Shown here piece after piece: positions 1-10,105 of a stretch of DNA of 64,000 bases (positions within the stretch are counted from its first letter, which is position 1; each line of letters begins with the position of its first letter). Made by a program: the position numbers and the translations under genes. The notes under the pieces were generated by a model. It saw only the letters and a list, made by a program, of their open reading frames with translations, searched no databases and was not told the DNA's origin. The stretch spans positions 4,500-68,499 of the forward strand of contig CAYXZX010000002.1 in NCBI GenBank assembly GCA_964469455.1. The letters run 5' to 3'. Source of the stretch: Fen-999 sp964469455 (GTDB lineage: Bacteria > Pseudomonadota > Gammaproteobacteria > Burkholderiales > Rhodocyclaceae).

Positions 1-713
1 ATCCAGCCCGCGCCGATGACACGCGTGCCGCGCTTGGCAAGACGTCCAAGGTCTCGGTTACCGACGTGCGCGACAGTGCCGCCGTTGACGCATTGCTCCA
101 GGACGTGGCCGCTCGCTACGGCCGCCTGGACGTGCTGGTTAACAATGTGGGTGATTTCCTCGGCATCGTCAAGCCACTCGAGGATTACACCGACGCAGAC
201 TTCGACGCCCTGTTCGCCGTCAACCTGCGCCAGGTTTTCCAGGTGACGCGCGCGTCGTTGCCCCTGATGAAGAAGACCGGACCGGGCGGCAGCATCATCA
301 GCGTGTCATCGATCGAGGCTTTTCGCGGGATCCCGATCAACATCGTTTACTCGGCGTTCAAGGCCGGCATCACGGGATTCACCAAGAGCCTGGCGCTGGA
401 ACTCGGCCGGTCCGGCATTCGGGTGAATGCCATCGCGCCCGAAACCACGGAATCCGAGCAGGTCAAGCCGTCGGCATGGATTCCCGAGCAATACCAAGAG
501 CATATCGCGCGCTGGATTCCGCTCGGCCGCTTTGGCACGCCCGCCGATGCCGCGGGTTGTGCCCTGTTCCTGGCCAGCGAATTGGCCGGCTGGGTCACGG
601 GTACCACCATACACCTCGATGGTGGTGCACTGGCCGCCGGCGGCTGGTATCGGACGCCACAAGGGGGTTGGACCAACGTGCCGGTCATCAGCGGCAACGG
701 CATGGTCTTCTGA
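1..713 (+). CDS. SDR family oxidoreductase, 5'-truncated by window edge
   Basis: The reading frame is open from base 3, so the N-terminal Rossmann TGxxxGIG motif lies outside the window. What is visible is a classical short-chain dehydrogenase: an NNVG motif after strand 4, the catalytic serine in ISVSSIEAF, and the YxxxK pair as YSAFK. The C-terminus is glycine-rich and about 15 residues longer than usual after the normal DGG segment. It is followed by another SDR about 20 nt downstream on the same strand, so it probably belongs to the same operon. The substrate cannot be told from sequence; a hydroxyacyl-CoA or hydroxysteroid is inferred from the surroundings. Confidence 0.85.
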   Translation, partial: PARADDTRAALGKTSKVSVTDVRDSAAVDALLQDVAARYGRLDVLVNNVGDFLGIVKPLEDYTDADFDALFAVNLRQVFQVTRASLPLMKKTGPGGSIISVSSIEAFRGIPINIVYSAFKAGITGFTKSLALELGRSGIRVNAIAPETTESEQVKPSAWIPEQYQEHIARWIPLGRFGTPADAAGCALFLASELAGWVTGTTIHLDGGALAAGGWYRTPQGGWTNVPVISGNGMVF

Positions 714-734
714 TATGACAGAAGAGGAATGGCA

Positions 735-1568
735 ATGAGAAAGGTAGCAATCGTCACCGGGGCAACGCGTGGCATAGGCAAGGCTGCCGCACTCAGTCTG
801 GCCCGAGCGGGTTTTGATGTCACGGTCACCGGCCGTACGCTCAAGGAAGGTCAGGGTACGGCCACGATGCCGTATGCCGCAGACGGCCAGCAGGTTGCGG
901 TTCCCGGCAGCCTCGAGACAACGGTCGAGCAAGTCCAAGCCCTCGGGGCCGAGGCACTGCCGGTGGTGATGGATGTGCTGGATCGCTCGACCATGGATGC
1001 CGTGGTGGAGCAAACCCTGGCGAAGTGGGGACGCATCGACCTGCTGCTCAACAACGCGCTCTACCAGGGACCGGGTCTCATGTTTTCCTTCGCCGAATTC
1101 ACCTTCGAGCAACTGGAAAAGAGTGTCATGGGCAATATGGTGAACCAGGCATACCTGGCGCGCCTGGCGCTTCCGGCGATGATCCGGCAGGGCGGCGGCA
1201 CCTATATCAGCCTGAGCTCGAATGCCGCCGTGTCACCGCCACCGGCGCCACCCGGCAAGGGCGGCTGGGGTTTCGTCTATGGCGCGCCGAAATCCGGTTT
1301 CCATCGTATCGCTGAGTTCATACATGTCGAGCATGCCAAGGATGGCATTCTGGCGTTCAACGTCGAACCGGGCTTCACGGTGACCGAGGCCACCGTGGCA
1401 ATGTTTGGAGCGAATTCGGCGGCGGAGTTCAATCGCCATGCGACGCGACCGGAAACCACGGGTGATGTGATTGCCTGGCTGGCGACTCGGCCCGAAGCCC
1501 GATCGTTGTCGGGCACGCTGATCAGCTCCCCGGATTTCTTCAAGAGCCGAGGCATCGTTTTTCCGTAG
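735..1568 (+). CDS. SDR family oxidoreductase with insertion after strand 2
   Basis: 277-residue NAD(P)-dependent short-chain dehydrogenase. TGATRGIG lies at residues 7-14, an NNALYQG motif replaces the usual NNAG, and the catalytic pair is YGAPK. A 15-20 residue insertion follows the second strand, where the nucleotide ribose is bound, as seen in large SDRs acting on bulky substrates. ATG 735 was preferred over ATG 729 because the GAGGA at 724-728 is then 6 nt away rather than touching the start. It sits between two other catabolic genes on the same strand. Substrate unknown. Confidence 0.85.
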   Translation: MRKVAIVTGATRGIGKAAALSLARAGFDVTVTGRTLKEGQGTATMPYAADGQQVAVPGSLETTVEQVQALGAEALPVVMDVLDRSTMDAVVEQTLAKWGRIDLLLNNALYQGPGLMFSFAEFTFEQLEKSVMGNMVNQAYLARLALPAMIRQGGGTYISLSSNAAVSPPPAPPGKGGWGFVYGAPKSGFHRIAEFIHVEHAKDGILAFNVEPGFTVTEATVAMFGANSAAEFNRHATRPETTGDVIAWLATRPEARSLSGTLISSPDFFKSRGIVFP

Positions 1569-1588
1569 GATAGAGGCAGGAGCACCCA

Positions 1589-2389
1589 ATGAACTCGTCA
1601 GTATTGCTGCTGGAAAAGCAGGGTGCGGTTGCCACCTTGACGCTCAATCGCCCCGACGCGATGAACGCGTTCTCGGCGGAACTCCGCCTTGCGCTCGGGC
1701 AGGCGTTTCGTGAACTTCGTGCGGATCCGGAGATTCGGGTTGCCATCGTGACAGGTGCCGGGCGGGCATTTTGCGCCGGGATGGATTTGAAGGAGTTGAG
1801 CAGCGGTGGCGATGGCGCCTCGGGTTTCGACAAGAGCGTCGTTGGACAGGACATGGCCGAGGCCATCGCCGAGTTCGAAGGTCCCGTCATTGCCGCGGTC
1901 AACGGTCATGCCGTGACTGCCGGTTTTGAACTGGCCTTGGCATGCGATCTGATCATCGCGTCAACCGAGGCCAAGTTCGCCGACACGCATGCGCGGGTCG
2001 GCATACTGCCGGGATGGGGACTGGGTGTGCGGTTGCCTCGCCTCATTGGCATCAATCGGGCCAAGGAGCTGAGTTTCACCGGCAACACGCTGAGCGCGGC
2101 GCAAGCATACGAGTGGGGCCTGGTCAATCGCGTCGTGGCTCCGGAGGAATTGCTTCCCACCTGTCGCAACCTCGCCAACCAGATGGCGAGTTGTGTCCCC
2201 CAGGTGCTGCGGGAATATAAGCAGTTGATTGATACAGCCTATGGCATGCACTTGCCGGACGCCCTGCGCCATGAGAAGGCCGCTGGAATCGAATCGGCAA
2301 AACGGGTTAGCGCCGCCATCATCGCGACACGTCGCGAAGGCGTTCTTGACCGCGGACGGAAGCAGACAGAGGAATCCGGAAAAGGGTGA
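1589..2389 (+). CDS. enoyl-CoA hydratase/isomerase (crotonase) family protein
   Basis: 266 residues, the full length of a crotonase domain. Oxyanion-hole segments are visible as AFCAGMDLKEL and GHAVTAGFELA, giving CoA thioester binding. The first catalytic glutamate position appears kept in GFEL. The second, normally in a PE-V-LG-PG stretch, is replaced: the segment reads FADTHARVGILPG. It may therefore be an isomerase or hydrolase rather than a standard hydratase. GGCAGGAG lies 8 nt before the ATG. The next gene begins right at its stop codon, indicating a translationally linked operon. Confidence 0.85.
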   Translation: MNSSVLLLEKQGAVATLTLNRPDAMNAFSAELRLALGQAFRELRADPEIRVAIVTGAGRAFCAGMDLKELSSGGDGASGFDKSVVGQDMAEAIAEFEGPVIAAVNGHAVTAGFELALACDLIIASTEAKFADTHARVGILPGWGLGVRLPRLIGINRAKELSFTGNTLSAAQAYEWGLVNRVVAPEELLPTCRNLANQMASCVPQVLREYKQLIDTAYGMHLPDALRHEKAAGIESAKRVSAAIIATRREGVLDRGRKQTEESGKG

Positions 2390-2394
2390 GATTC

Positions 2395-3210
2395 ATGAAG
2401 CCGCTTGAGGGGAAAGCAGTCATCATTACTGGCGCCGGCGGCGGCATCGGACGGCCGGCAGCCCGGATGCTGGCCGATGCCGGAGCCCGGGTGATCGTCA
2501 GCGATATTCGCGAGGATGCGACCAACATCACTCGGGACCAGATCATCCAGAGCGGTGGCGAGGCCATCGCCGTGCCGGCCGACATCACCAAGGAGCCGGA
2601 TGTTCGCGCACTCGTGGAGGCCGCGAGGATATTTGGCGGGGTTGACGTGCTCGTGAATAACGGTGGCGGCAGCCTGGCGCGGGACCTGGACATCATCTCC
2701 ATGGACGTCGACGTCTGGGATGCAACCATGGCTCTCAACGCCAAGGGGCCGATGCTATGCTGCAAGCATGCCATTCCGGACATGCTCAAGCGTGGCGGAG
2801 GCTCGATTGTCAATATCTCATCTGGCGCTGCATTGAGCGGGCAGTTGGGAATTCCGGCATACAGCGCCGCCAAGGCCGCCGTGATCGCGCTCACCCGTTC
2901 GGTCGCCACCCTCTATGGTCAGAAGGGCATACGCTGTAACGCCATTGCGCCGGGACTGATATTGCACGAACGACTGGCAGAGATCTTCCCCATCGAGCAG
3001 ATCAGGATTGATGCGGAGAACATTCTCACGCCTCGGGCAGGAACTCCCGAGGACATTGCCGCCACGGTGATATTCCTTGCTTCCGATCAGGCACGATTCA
3101 TCAACGCGCAGGTATTGCCGGTCGACGGCGGGCTGTTGGCGCATACGCCGACCTATGCGCAAACGCGGGCGATGGGATCGAAACGGCTCGAGGTAAAGGA
3201 ACGGAGCTGA
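2395..3210 (+). CDS. SDR family oxidoreductase
   Basis: 271-residue classical SDR with TGAGGGIG near residue 13, NNGGG after strand 4, serine in NISSGAAL and the catalytic YSAAK. The start ATG 2395 follows a GGAAAAGGG ribosome site. An in-frame GTG at 2386 overlaps the upstream stop but has no spaced ribosome site. The C-terminus carries a basic tail beyond the usual DGG core. Likely a 3-hydroxyacyl-CoA or hydroxysteroid dehydrogenase from context; the substrate is inferred only. Confidence 0.85.
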   Translation: MKPLEGKAVIITGAGGGIGRPAARMLADAGARVIVSDIREDATNITRDQIIQSGGEAIAVPADITKEPDVRALVEAARIFGGVDVLVNNGGGSLARDLDIISMDVDVWDATMALNAKGPMLCCKHAIPDMLKRGGGSIVNISSGAALSGQLGIPAYSAAKAAVIALTRSVATLYGQKGIRCNAIAPGLILHERLAEIFPIEQIRIDAENILTPRAGTPEDIAATVIFLASDQARFINAQVLPVDGGLLAHTPTYAQTRAMGSKRLEVKERS

Positions 3211-3233
3211 ACTCATAACTTGGGTGCGTGATC

Positions 3234-4262
3234 ATGGAAATCTTTGCGGTAGCTCCCGAAAATCTTGGTCTCGGTGCCATTGGTGCCTTTGCCCAGCGTG
3301 TCGAGGCGATGGGCTACGACGGCCTGTTCGTTCCGGATGCAGTTCACGATGGCCTGCTACTGGCCGGGCGGGCACTGGCCAGCACCAGTCGCCTTCGAGT
3401 CGGGATTTCGGTCCTGGTGGCCTTCCCCCGTAGCCCCATGAATGTGGCATTGGCCGCGTGGGACCTGCAAAGCATGTCGGGCGGACGCTTCGAACTGGGA
3501 CTGGGGACCCAGATCAAACAGAATGTCGAGGATCGCTACTCGGCCAGATGGCTGCCGCCAGCAGCCGGGATGCGTGAGTATTTGGGAGCCCTTCGGGCGA
3601 TTTTTCGCAGCTTCCGCACGCGGGAACCGCTGAATTTCGTTGGCGAGCATTACCGATTTACACGCCTGCAGCCGTTCTTCAATCCGGGACCCATCGATGC
3701 CCCCGACGTGCCCGTCATGCTGGGTGCCGTGGGCCCCAAGATGCTGAATCTCGTCGGAGAGGCTGCCGATGGAATGCATACGCATCCGACCAACACGTCG
3801 GCACGATACCTCCGGGAGGCGATCCTGCCGCAGGTTGCAGCGGGTACCGCCCGGCGCAATCCGTCGCTTCAGGCACCCTTGATCTGCGCGAATGAACTTG
3901 TCGCCAGCGGATCCGATGATGCGACCGTGAGGGCCGAAAGGGAGCGGTTTCGCGGCATGTTGGCATTCGTGTTTTCGACGCCAGCCTATTGGCCCAGCCT
4001 CGAGATGTTCGGCTGGAAGGATGTCGGGGAACGATTGCTGCAAATGACGCGCGAAGGGCGCTGGAAGGAAATGCCTGGCCTGTTGTCCGACACGCTACTG
4101 GACGAGTTCCTCGTGAGCGGCCGATTCGAGGAACTTCCGGAAGCCTTGGCATCGCGTTTTGAGGGGCTGGTGCAGCGCGTTACCTTGACGGTTCCGTTGC
4201 GGCCGGAGGATGACCGGGCGAATGCGAAGGCTATCGAGGCAATTCGTCGTCGCTTGTCGTAG
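3234..4262 (+). CDS. LLM-class flavin-dependent oxidoreductase
   Basis: 342-residue bacterial luciferase-like monooxygenase fold. The LGLGTQ segment followed by a conserved RYSxxW and the FNPGPI stretch match the subgroup usually annotated as F420-dependent in actinobacteria (TIGR03617-like). A second member of the same subgroup lies at 32754-33818. In a proteobacterium the cofactor could be FMN or F420; the sequence does not decide. ATG 3234 was chosen over GTG 3228 because GGGTG at 3222-3226 is better spaced. It is the last gene of its run: a 168-nt gap separates it from the efflux operon. Confidence 0.8.
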   Translation: MEIFAVAPENLGLGAIGAFAQRVEAMGYDGLFVPDAVHDGLLLAGRALASTSRLRVGISVLVAFPRSPMNVALAAWDLQSMSGGRFELGLGTQIKQNVEDRYSARWLPPAAGMREYLGALRAIFRSFRTREPLNFVGEHYRFTRLQPFFNPGPIDAPDVPVMLGAVGPKMLNLVGEAADGMHTHPTNTSARYLREAILPQVAAGTARRNPSLQAPLICANELVASGSDDATVRAERERFRGMLAFVFSTPAYWPSLEMFGWKDVGERLLQMTREGRWKEMPGLLSDTLLDEFLVSGRFEELPEALASRFEGLVQRVTLTVPLRPEDDRANAKAIEAIRRRLS

Positions 4263-4430
4263 ACATGCAAGCGGCGGGGCAACTCGACCGCTGATGCTAC
4301 AATTGATTATTTAGCAAACCGGGGAATCGCGTCGACAACAACGCTGTAGTTCGGCCGTCGTTCGGCGGGTACAGGGTTTATCGGGAATTCGCGATCGCGG
4401 CCGAATCCTTCAATTTGCACTGAGATCAAC

Positions 4431-5570
4431 ATGTCGATCCTGCTTCGGCTTATTGCGATGTGCGGGTTCCCGTCGCTCTTGGCGATGCTTGTTGCTGCCT
4501 GTAGCGGTGACAAGACGGGGGCCGGCCCGTCAGGTATGCCGCCACCCATTGCGGAAGTTCAGGTGGCCGTCGTTACGCCCGCAGCCGTTACAGTCACCCA
4601 GGACCTTCCGGGGCGGCTTGAGGCTGTTCGTACCGCGCAGGTGCGTGCTCGCGTCGAGGGGGTGGTAGAGCGGCGATTGTTCGTCGAGGGCAGCGACGTC
4701 CAGGCGGGAAAGAGCCTCTATAGCATCGACGCACGCACCTACCGGGCGGCGCTAGCGGCGGCGGAGGCCGAGTTGGCGGTCGCCAATCTGACGGTCGAGC
4801 GGTACCGTTCGCTGCTCGAGGACAAGGCGGTGAGCCAGCAGGAATTTGATCAGGCGGCTGCGAGGGTCAAGCAGGCGGAGGCTGCACTGGTCAAGGCTAG
4901 ACTTGACTTGGAAAACGCCAACGTGCCTGCGCCAATCTCCGGCCGTATCGGTCGCTCCATGATCACGGAGGGTGCCCTGGTAGGCAAGGGTGAGGCGACG
5001 CTGCTCGCGACCATAGAACAAACGGATCCGATCTACGCCAATTTCACCCAGTCAAGCACCGAAATCATGCGTCTGCGACAAGCCTTCAACTCCGGTGGAT
5101 CCAGGCCGAGGGAGGGCGGCCGGGTAGACCTGATGCTAGAGGACGGGAGCATTTACGCGCATCCGGGGCGCCTGTTGTTCACCGATTTGGCCGTGGATCC
5201 CGGTACCGGTTCGATTCAGATGCGAGCGATTTTTCCCAATGCGGGCCGGAGGCTGCTGCCAGGAACTTTCGTGCGTGTTCGTGTTCCGCAGGCTGTTGCG
5301 GCCGATACCCTGAAGGTTCCCCAAGTGGCGGTTCAATCGGGGGCGCAGGGCCAGTTCGTGATGATTGTCGCGCCAGACGGCAAGGCGGCCGTCAGGCCGA
5401 TCAAGACCGGCGCAATGGCCGGTACCGACTGGATAGTGACTGACGGTTTGAGCGCGGGTGAAAGAGTCATCCTGACCGGCTTGCAAAAAGTTCGCCCCGG
5501 GAACTCGGTGAAAGTGGTCGAGGCGGAAGAACTCCCCGCCAAGACGTCGACGTCGGCCGTCGGCAAGTAG
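4431..5570 (+). CDS. RND efflux periplasmic adaptor subunit, lipoprotein
   Basis: 379-residue membrane fusion protein of the AcrA/MexA family, which links an inner-membrane RND pump to its outer-membrane channel. An N-terminal hydrophobic stretch ends in the lipobox LVAAC, giving a lipidated Cys24. The barrel-sandwich halves flank an alpha-helical hairpin (about residues 100-165), with RARVEGVV and the NVPAPISGRIG segment typical of the family. It starts a three-gene operon with the pump and channel. The 168 bases upstream (4263-4430) are AT-richer than the surroundings and presumably hold the promoter, but I could not place clear -35/-10 boxes. Confidence 0.93.
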   Translation: MSILLRLIAMCGFPSLLAMLVAACSGDKTGAGPSGMPPPIAEVQVAVVTPAAVTVTQDLPGRLEAVRTAQVRARVEGVVERRLFVEGSDVQAGKSLYSIDARTYRAALAAAEAELAVANLTVERYRSLLEDKAVSQQEFDQAAARVKQAEAALVKARLDLENANVPAPISGRIGRSMITEGALVGKGEATLLATIEQTDPIYANFTQSSTEIMRLRQAFNSGGSRPREGGRVDLMLEDGSIYAHPGRLLFTDLAVDPGTGSIQMRAIFPNAGRRLLPGTFVRVRVPQAVAADTLKVPQVAVQSGAQGQFVMIVAPDGKAAVRPIKTGAMAGTDWIVTDGLSAGERVILTGLQKVRPGNSVKVVEAEELPAKTSTSAVGK

Positions 5571-5583
5571 GGGGCGCGGCGAA

Positions 5584-8500
5584 GTGCTGGCCAAGTTCTT
5601 TATCGACCGGCCGATATTCGCCTGGGTGATCGCGATCGTCATCGTCCTGGCCGGCAGTTTGGCCTTGCGCAAGCTGCCGATTGCCGCCTACCCGTCGGTG
5701 GCCGCTCCCGCGGTTGCTTTCAATATCGTCTATCCCGGCGCTTCGGCGAAGGTGGTCGAAGAGACGGTGACCGCCTTGATCGAGCAGGAAATGAACGGCA
5801 TCGAACACCTGCTCTATATGGAAGCGGCCTCGGAACTTGGCGGCGGCAGTCTCACCTTGACCTTTGAACCCGGCACCAATGTCGATATCGCCTCGGTCGA
5901 GGCGCAGAACCGGTACAAGCGTGCCGAGGCGCGTCTTCCGGAGGAGGTCCGCCGTCTCGGCGTGCCGGTGATCAAGCAGACTCGCAATATTCTGATGATC
6001 ATCGCGGCCTACTCGCCCGACCGTAGTCTGGATAACGTTGCCATAGGCAGCTACGTTGCCGCCAATGTACTTAATCACATACGTCGCGTGAAGGGCGTGG
6101 GTGAAGTGCAGTTGCTCGGCACCGAATACTCCATGCGTATCTGGCTGAAACCCGAACTCTTGCATGCCTTCAATCTTGCGCCCGGTGATGTCTTATCCGC
6201 CGTCCGTGCCCAGAATGTGCAACTGGCCATGGGGGAAATCGGACAGGCGCCCGCCGGCGAGGGGCAGCAATTCAATGCCGCCATCGTTAGCCCGGGGCGC
6301 TTGCAGACGCCCGAGGAGTTCGGCGAGATCATCGTCCGGGCGCGGCCGGATGGTGCCGTTGTCAAGGTCAAGGATGTAGCTCGAATCGAACTGGGGGCAC
6401 AAGATTACGGGGTGTTCGCCCGCTTGGACCGACAACCGACGATTGGCATGGCGGTGCGCCTTACGCCAGACGGCAATGCACTCGAAACGGCACGCAACAT
6501 CAGGGCGAAGATGGCCGAACTTGAGAAGTATTTTCCCAAGGGCATGGCCTGGGACATTCCCTATGACTCGTCTCGCTTCGTCGATATCTCGATCAGGGAA
6601 GTCGTCATCACCCTGCTCGAGGCTATGCTGCTCGTGTTTCTGGTGATGTACTTGTTCCTGGAAAACCTTCGTGCCACTCTCATCCCGGCGGTCGTGGTCC
6701 CCGTGGCGCTTGCGGGCTCCATGATCGGGCTCTACCTGTTCGGGTATTCGATCAATGTACTCACCCTGTTCGCCATGGTGTTGGCCATCGGTATCGTCGT
6801 CGATGATGCCATTGTCGTGGTCGAGAATGTCGAGCGCATCATGACCGAGGAAGACCTGGCGCCGCGCGAGGCCACACGCAAGGCCATGGACCAGATTTTT
6901 TCCGCGGTGATCGGCATCACATTGGTGCTATGCGCTGTATTCCTGCCAATGGCATTTTTCGGGGGAGCCGTTGGCGCGATCTATCGCCAGTTCTCGGTCA
7001 CGCTATTGCTCACGATGCTGTTCTCGGCCTTGATGGCGCTGACGCTGACTCCGGCTATGTGCGCCACCGTCCTCCGGCACGTGCCCGGCACTGCGGTGAT
7101 GCCGACGCGCGGATTCTTCGGTTGGTTCAATCGCACTTTTGCGCGTGCGGTAAATGGTTACCAGTCGATCGTTGGCAGAATCCTGTCCCGCACGGTCCGC
7201 TTCTTGGCGATCTATCTGGCCATCATTATCGCGACCATCTGGGTGTTCATGCATTTGCCAGCGGGTTTCCTGCCGGAAGAAGATCAGGGCTACTTCGCCA
7301 ATCTGGTTCAGCTCCCCGCCGGGGCGACCCAGGCCCGCACGCTGGACGTCATCAAGCAGATGGAGTCGTATTACCTCGACCAGCCCGAGGTACGGCATAC
7401 GGTTGGCGTGGTGGGCTTTTCCTTTTTCGGCAGTGGCCAGAACGCAGGCATCATGTTCGTCCCGCTCAAGGACTGGGATGATCGCGGCGCGCCAGGGAGC
7501 GATGCCACGACCTTGATCAGGCGCGCCAACGCAACCTTGTCGCGAATCAGGGAAGCGTTTGTCGTGGCGGTCAATGTCCCCGCCATACCAGACCTGGCCG
7601 CAACCGGTGGCTTCGACTTCCGGCTGCAGGATCGCGGAGGCCACGGCCGGGACAAGCTCCTAGAGGCGCGCAACATGGTTCTGGGTATGGCCTCGCAGAA
7701 TCCGGTGCTCGCCGGTGTTCGACCCGAGGGACAGGAGCCAGGGCCGCAGTTGAGGCTGGATATCGATCGCGCCAAGGCCAGAGCCCTGTCGGTGGACCTT
7801 GCGCAGTTGAATGAAAGCCTTCAGTCGGTGCTTGGCGTTGCCTACGTCAACGACTTTGTCCGCCAGGGCCGCATTCTTCGGGTTCAGATGCAGTCGGAGC
7901 CCTCTGGGCTCGCGACGCCCGAGGCAATACTTCGACTGCCGATTCGCAATACCCGCGGTGAAATGATTCCGTTGGCGGAACTGGCGCAACCGCACTGGAT
8001 TGTCGGGATACCCAAGCTTGACCGCTATAACGGTATGCCTTCGATGAAAATCTCGGGCATTCCCTCGCCCGGACACAGTACTGGCGAGGCCATGGCGGCA
8101 ATGGAGAGGATTGCGGCGCAGCTTCCCGAGGGGTTCGGCTTCGAGTGGTCTGGAACATCATATGAGGAGCGCTTATCCGGTAGCCAGGCCCCACTATTGT
8201 TTGCGCTGTCTCTGCTGGTCGTATTCTTGGCCTTGGCGGCCCTGTATGAAAGCTGGTCAATTCCGCTTGCCGTGATTCTCGTCGTGCCGCTAGGCATTTT
8301 CGGCGCTGTTGTGGCGGTGGCGCTACGCGGAATGCCCAACGACGTGTTCTTCAAGGTCGGCTTGATCGCCACGATTGGGTTGTCGGCAAAGAACGCCATC
8401 CTGATCATCGAATTTGCGAAGAACCGTTACGAACAGGGCATGGACTTGGTCGGGGCTACGCTGGAAGCCTGTCGGCTTCGCTTTCGTCCGATCCTCATGA

Positions 8501-8712
8501 CGTCGCTGGCCTTTGTTCTTGGCGTATTGCCGCTTGCGGTCTCTTCGGGCGCTGGCGCTCAGAGCCGCCATGCCATCGGAACAGGCGTGATGGGCGGAAT
8601 GATTGGTGCCACCGCCTTGGCCGTGTTCCTCGTGCCAGTATTCTTCGTGGTCATCAAGCGCTTGTTGAAAGCCTCGGTCGTTCCGCGAGTGGAGGAATCA
8701 AAGCATGAATAA
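5584..8712 (+). CDS. RND multidrug efflux pump, inner-membrane subunit (HAE1/AcrB type)
   Basis: 1042 residues, the normal length for an AcrB/MexB proton-driven drug exporter. It begins with the family signature FFIDRPIFAWV and carries the TM4 proton-relay aspartates in IGIVVDDAIVVVEN and the TM10 lysine in GLSAKNAILII. Twelve transmembrane segments in two repeats with large periplasmic loops fit the sequence. It starts with GTG 13 nt after the adaptor stop and overlaps the channel gene by 8 nt. It probably exports hydrophobic compounds; with steroid catabolism next door, steroid or intermediate export is plausible but unproven. Confidence 0.95.
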   Translation: MLAKFFIDRPIFAWVIAIVIVLAGSLALRKLPIAAYPSVAAPAVAFNIVYPGASAKVVEETVTALIEQEMNGIEHLLYMEAASELGGGSLTLTFEPGTNVDIASVEAQNRYKRAEARLPEEVRRLGVPVIKQTRNILMIIAAYSPDRSLDNVAIGSYVAANVLNHIRRVKGVGEVQLLGTEYSMRIWLKPELLHAFNLAPGDVLSAVRAQNVQLAMGEIGQAPAGEGQQFNAAIVSPGRLQTPEEFGEIIVRARPDGAVVKVKDVARIELGAQDYGVFARLDRQPTIGMAVRLTPDGNALETARNIRAKMAELEKYFPKGMAWDIPYDSSRFVDISIREVVITLLEAMLLVFLVMYLFLENLRATLIPAVVVPVALAGSMIGLYLFGYSINVLTLFAMVLAIGIVVDDAIVVVENVERIMTEEDLAPREATRKAMDQIFSAVIGITLVLCAVFLPMAFFGGAVGAIYRQFSVTLLLTMLFSALMALTLTPAMCATVLRHVPGTAVMPTRGFFGWFNRTFARAVNGYQSIVGRILSRTVRFLAIYLAIIIATIWVFMHLPAGFLPEEDQGYFANLVQLPAGATQARTLDVIKQMESYYLDQPEVRHTVGVVGFSFFGSGQNAGIMFVPLKDWDDRGAPGSDATTLIRRANATLSRIREAFVVAVNVPAIPDLAATGGFDFRLQDRGGHGRDKLLEARNMVLGMASQNPVLAGVRPEGQEPGPQLRLDIDRAKARALSVDLAQLNESLQSVLGVAYVNDFVRQGRILRVQMQSEPSGLATPEAILRLPIRNTRGEMIPLAELAQPHWIVGIPKLDRYNGMPSMKISGIPSPGHSTGEAMAAMERIAAQLPEGFGFEWSGTSYEERLSGSQAPLLFALSLLVVFLALAALYESWSIPLAVILVVPLGIFGAVVAVALRGMPNDVFFKVGLIATIGLSAKNAILIIEFAKNRYEQGMDLVGATLEACRLRFRPILMTSLAFVLGVLPLAVSSGAGAQSRHAIGTGVMGGMIGATALAVFLVPVFFVVIKRLLKASVVPRVEESKHE

Positions 8713-10096
8713 AGTTAGCCGGCGAGCGGTCTGGCTTTTGTTGATGTCCACGGTCTCGGCCGGTTGTAGTCAGAAGCCGCCATACGTGCGTCCGGAGATT
8801 CCAGTGCCGAGTCAATGGCCACAGCAGAGCGTCGAGGCTGGACGCGACGTCAGGGATACGGATTGGAAAGCCTTCTACCTGGATCCACGCTTGAAGGCGT
8901 TGATTTCGCTTGCCCTTGAAAACAACCGTGATCTGAGGGTGGCGACGGCCCGCATTGTCGAGGCACGGGCGTTGCACGGCATTCAGGTTGCCGAAAGTGT
9001 GCCCGGGGTTAATCTCGGTGCGGTCGATACGGTGACGCGTTTCCCTGGTGATCTGTCCAGTTCGGGTAAACCATTGGTTTCCCGGCGGTACGATGTGAAT
9101 CTTGGCATCACCGCTTTCGAACTCGATTTCTGGGGACGTGTCGCCAGTCTGCGTGACGCTGCGCTGGCGAGTTTCCTGGCAACTGAGCAGGCACGGCGTG
9201 CCTTTAGGCTGGCGCTAATTGCGGATGTTGCGGATCTCTATCTTGTTCAGCGCGAATTGGCGGAACGCCTGACGCTCGCTCGAGATACCCTCGATTCCAG
9301 AGAGGAAAGCCGAGCGCTGATCCTGAAGCGCAAGGAGGCCGGCCTGGCGGGCGAACTCGATTATCTTTCCGCAGACGGTGCCTGTCAGGCGATTCGAGGC
9401 GAGATCGCGGCACTCGAACGTCAGCGCGAGGCCGCCGACAATTCCATGCGGTTGCTTGCCGGAACTTTCCCGGATGACCTGCCGGTAGGCTTCCCGCTTG
9501 GCGAGCAGGGACTCGATTCCAACTTGACCGTTGAACTACCTGCGAATGTGCTGCTTCGTCGGCCGGACGTGCGAGCCGCCGAGCAGGCATTGATTGCCGC
9601 CAACGCCAATATTGGCGCTGCTCGGGCTGCTTTCTTTCCACGCATAGCGCTCACGACCAGTTTGGGTACCGCAAGTAGTGCGTTGTCAGGGCTGTTTGGT
9701 TCGGGTTCCGAGGCTTGGACATTTCAGCCCAGCCTTAGCCTGCCGCTATTCGATGCGGGCCGAAACCAGGCCAATCTCGATCTCGCGGAGGCGCGCAAGG
9801 TTATTTCCGTGGCTCAATACGAGAAGTCGGTTCAGCAAGCATTTCGCGAAGTAGCCGATCTGTTGGCTGCGCGTACCCGGCTTCGGCAGCAACTCGACGC
9901 ACAGGAATCCACGGAACGAACTCAGGCGCAGCGATTGACGATTGTCGAGGCTCGCTACAGAGGCGGAATCGCGAGCTATCTGGAACTGCTTGATGCGCGC
10001 CGGGACGCCTTGGCGGCACAGCACGGCACGGTTGTACTGCGCCGGCAGTGGCTGTCAACTTCAAATCAGTTGTTCAAAACCCTGGGAGCCGGCTGA
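8705..10096 (+). CDS. RND efflux outer-membrane lipoprotein channel (NodT/OprM family)
   Basis: 463 residues. The signal peptide ends in the lipobox VSAGC (Cys21), followed by PPYVRPEIPVP, the usual start of mature OprM/NodT channels. Two outer-membrane-efflux repeats follow, with the conserved LRRPDVRAAEQ and the late YRGGIASYLELLDA segments. The start codon lies inside the end of the pump gene (8-nt overlap), so the three pump genes are one operon. It is tail-to-tail with the CoxG-like gene, 9 nt between stop codons. Confidence 0.93.
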   Translation: MNKVSRRAVWLLLMSTVSAGCSQKPPYVRPEIPVPSQWPQQSVEAGRDVRDTDWKAFYLDPRLKALISLALENNRDLRVATARIVEARALHGIQVAESVPGVNLGAVDTVTRFPGDLSSSGKPLVSRRYDVNLGITAFELDFWGRVASLRDAALASFLATEQARRAFRLALIADVADLYLVQRELAERLTLARDTLDSREESRALILKRKEAGLAGELDYLSADGACQAIRGEIAALERQREAADNSMRLLAGTFPDDLPVGFPLGEQGLDSNLTVELPANVLLRRPDVRAAEQALIAANANIGAARAAFFPRIALTTSLGTASSALSGLFGSGSEAWTFQPSLSLPLFDAGRNQANLDLAEARKVISVAQYEKSVQQAFREVADLLAARTRLRQQLDAQESTERTQAQRLTIVEARYRGGIASYLELLDARRDALAAQHGTVVLRRQWLSTSNQLFKTLGAG

Positions 10097-10105
10097 CGCC
10101 GTTCT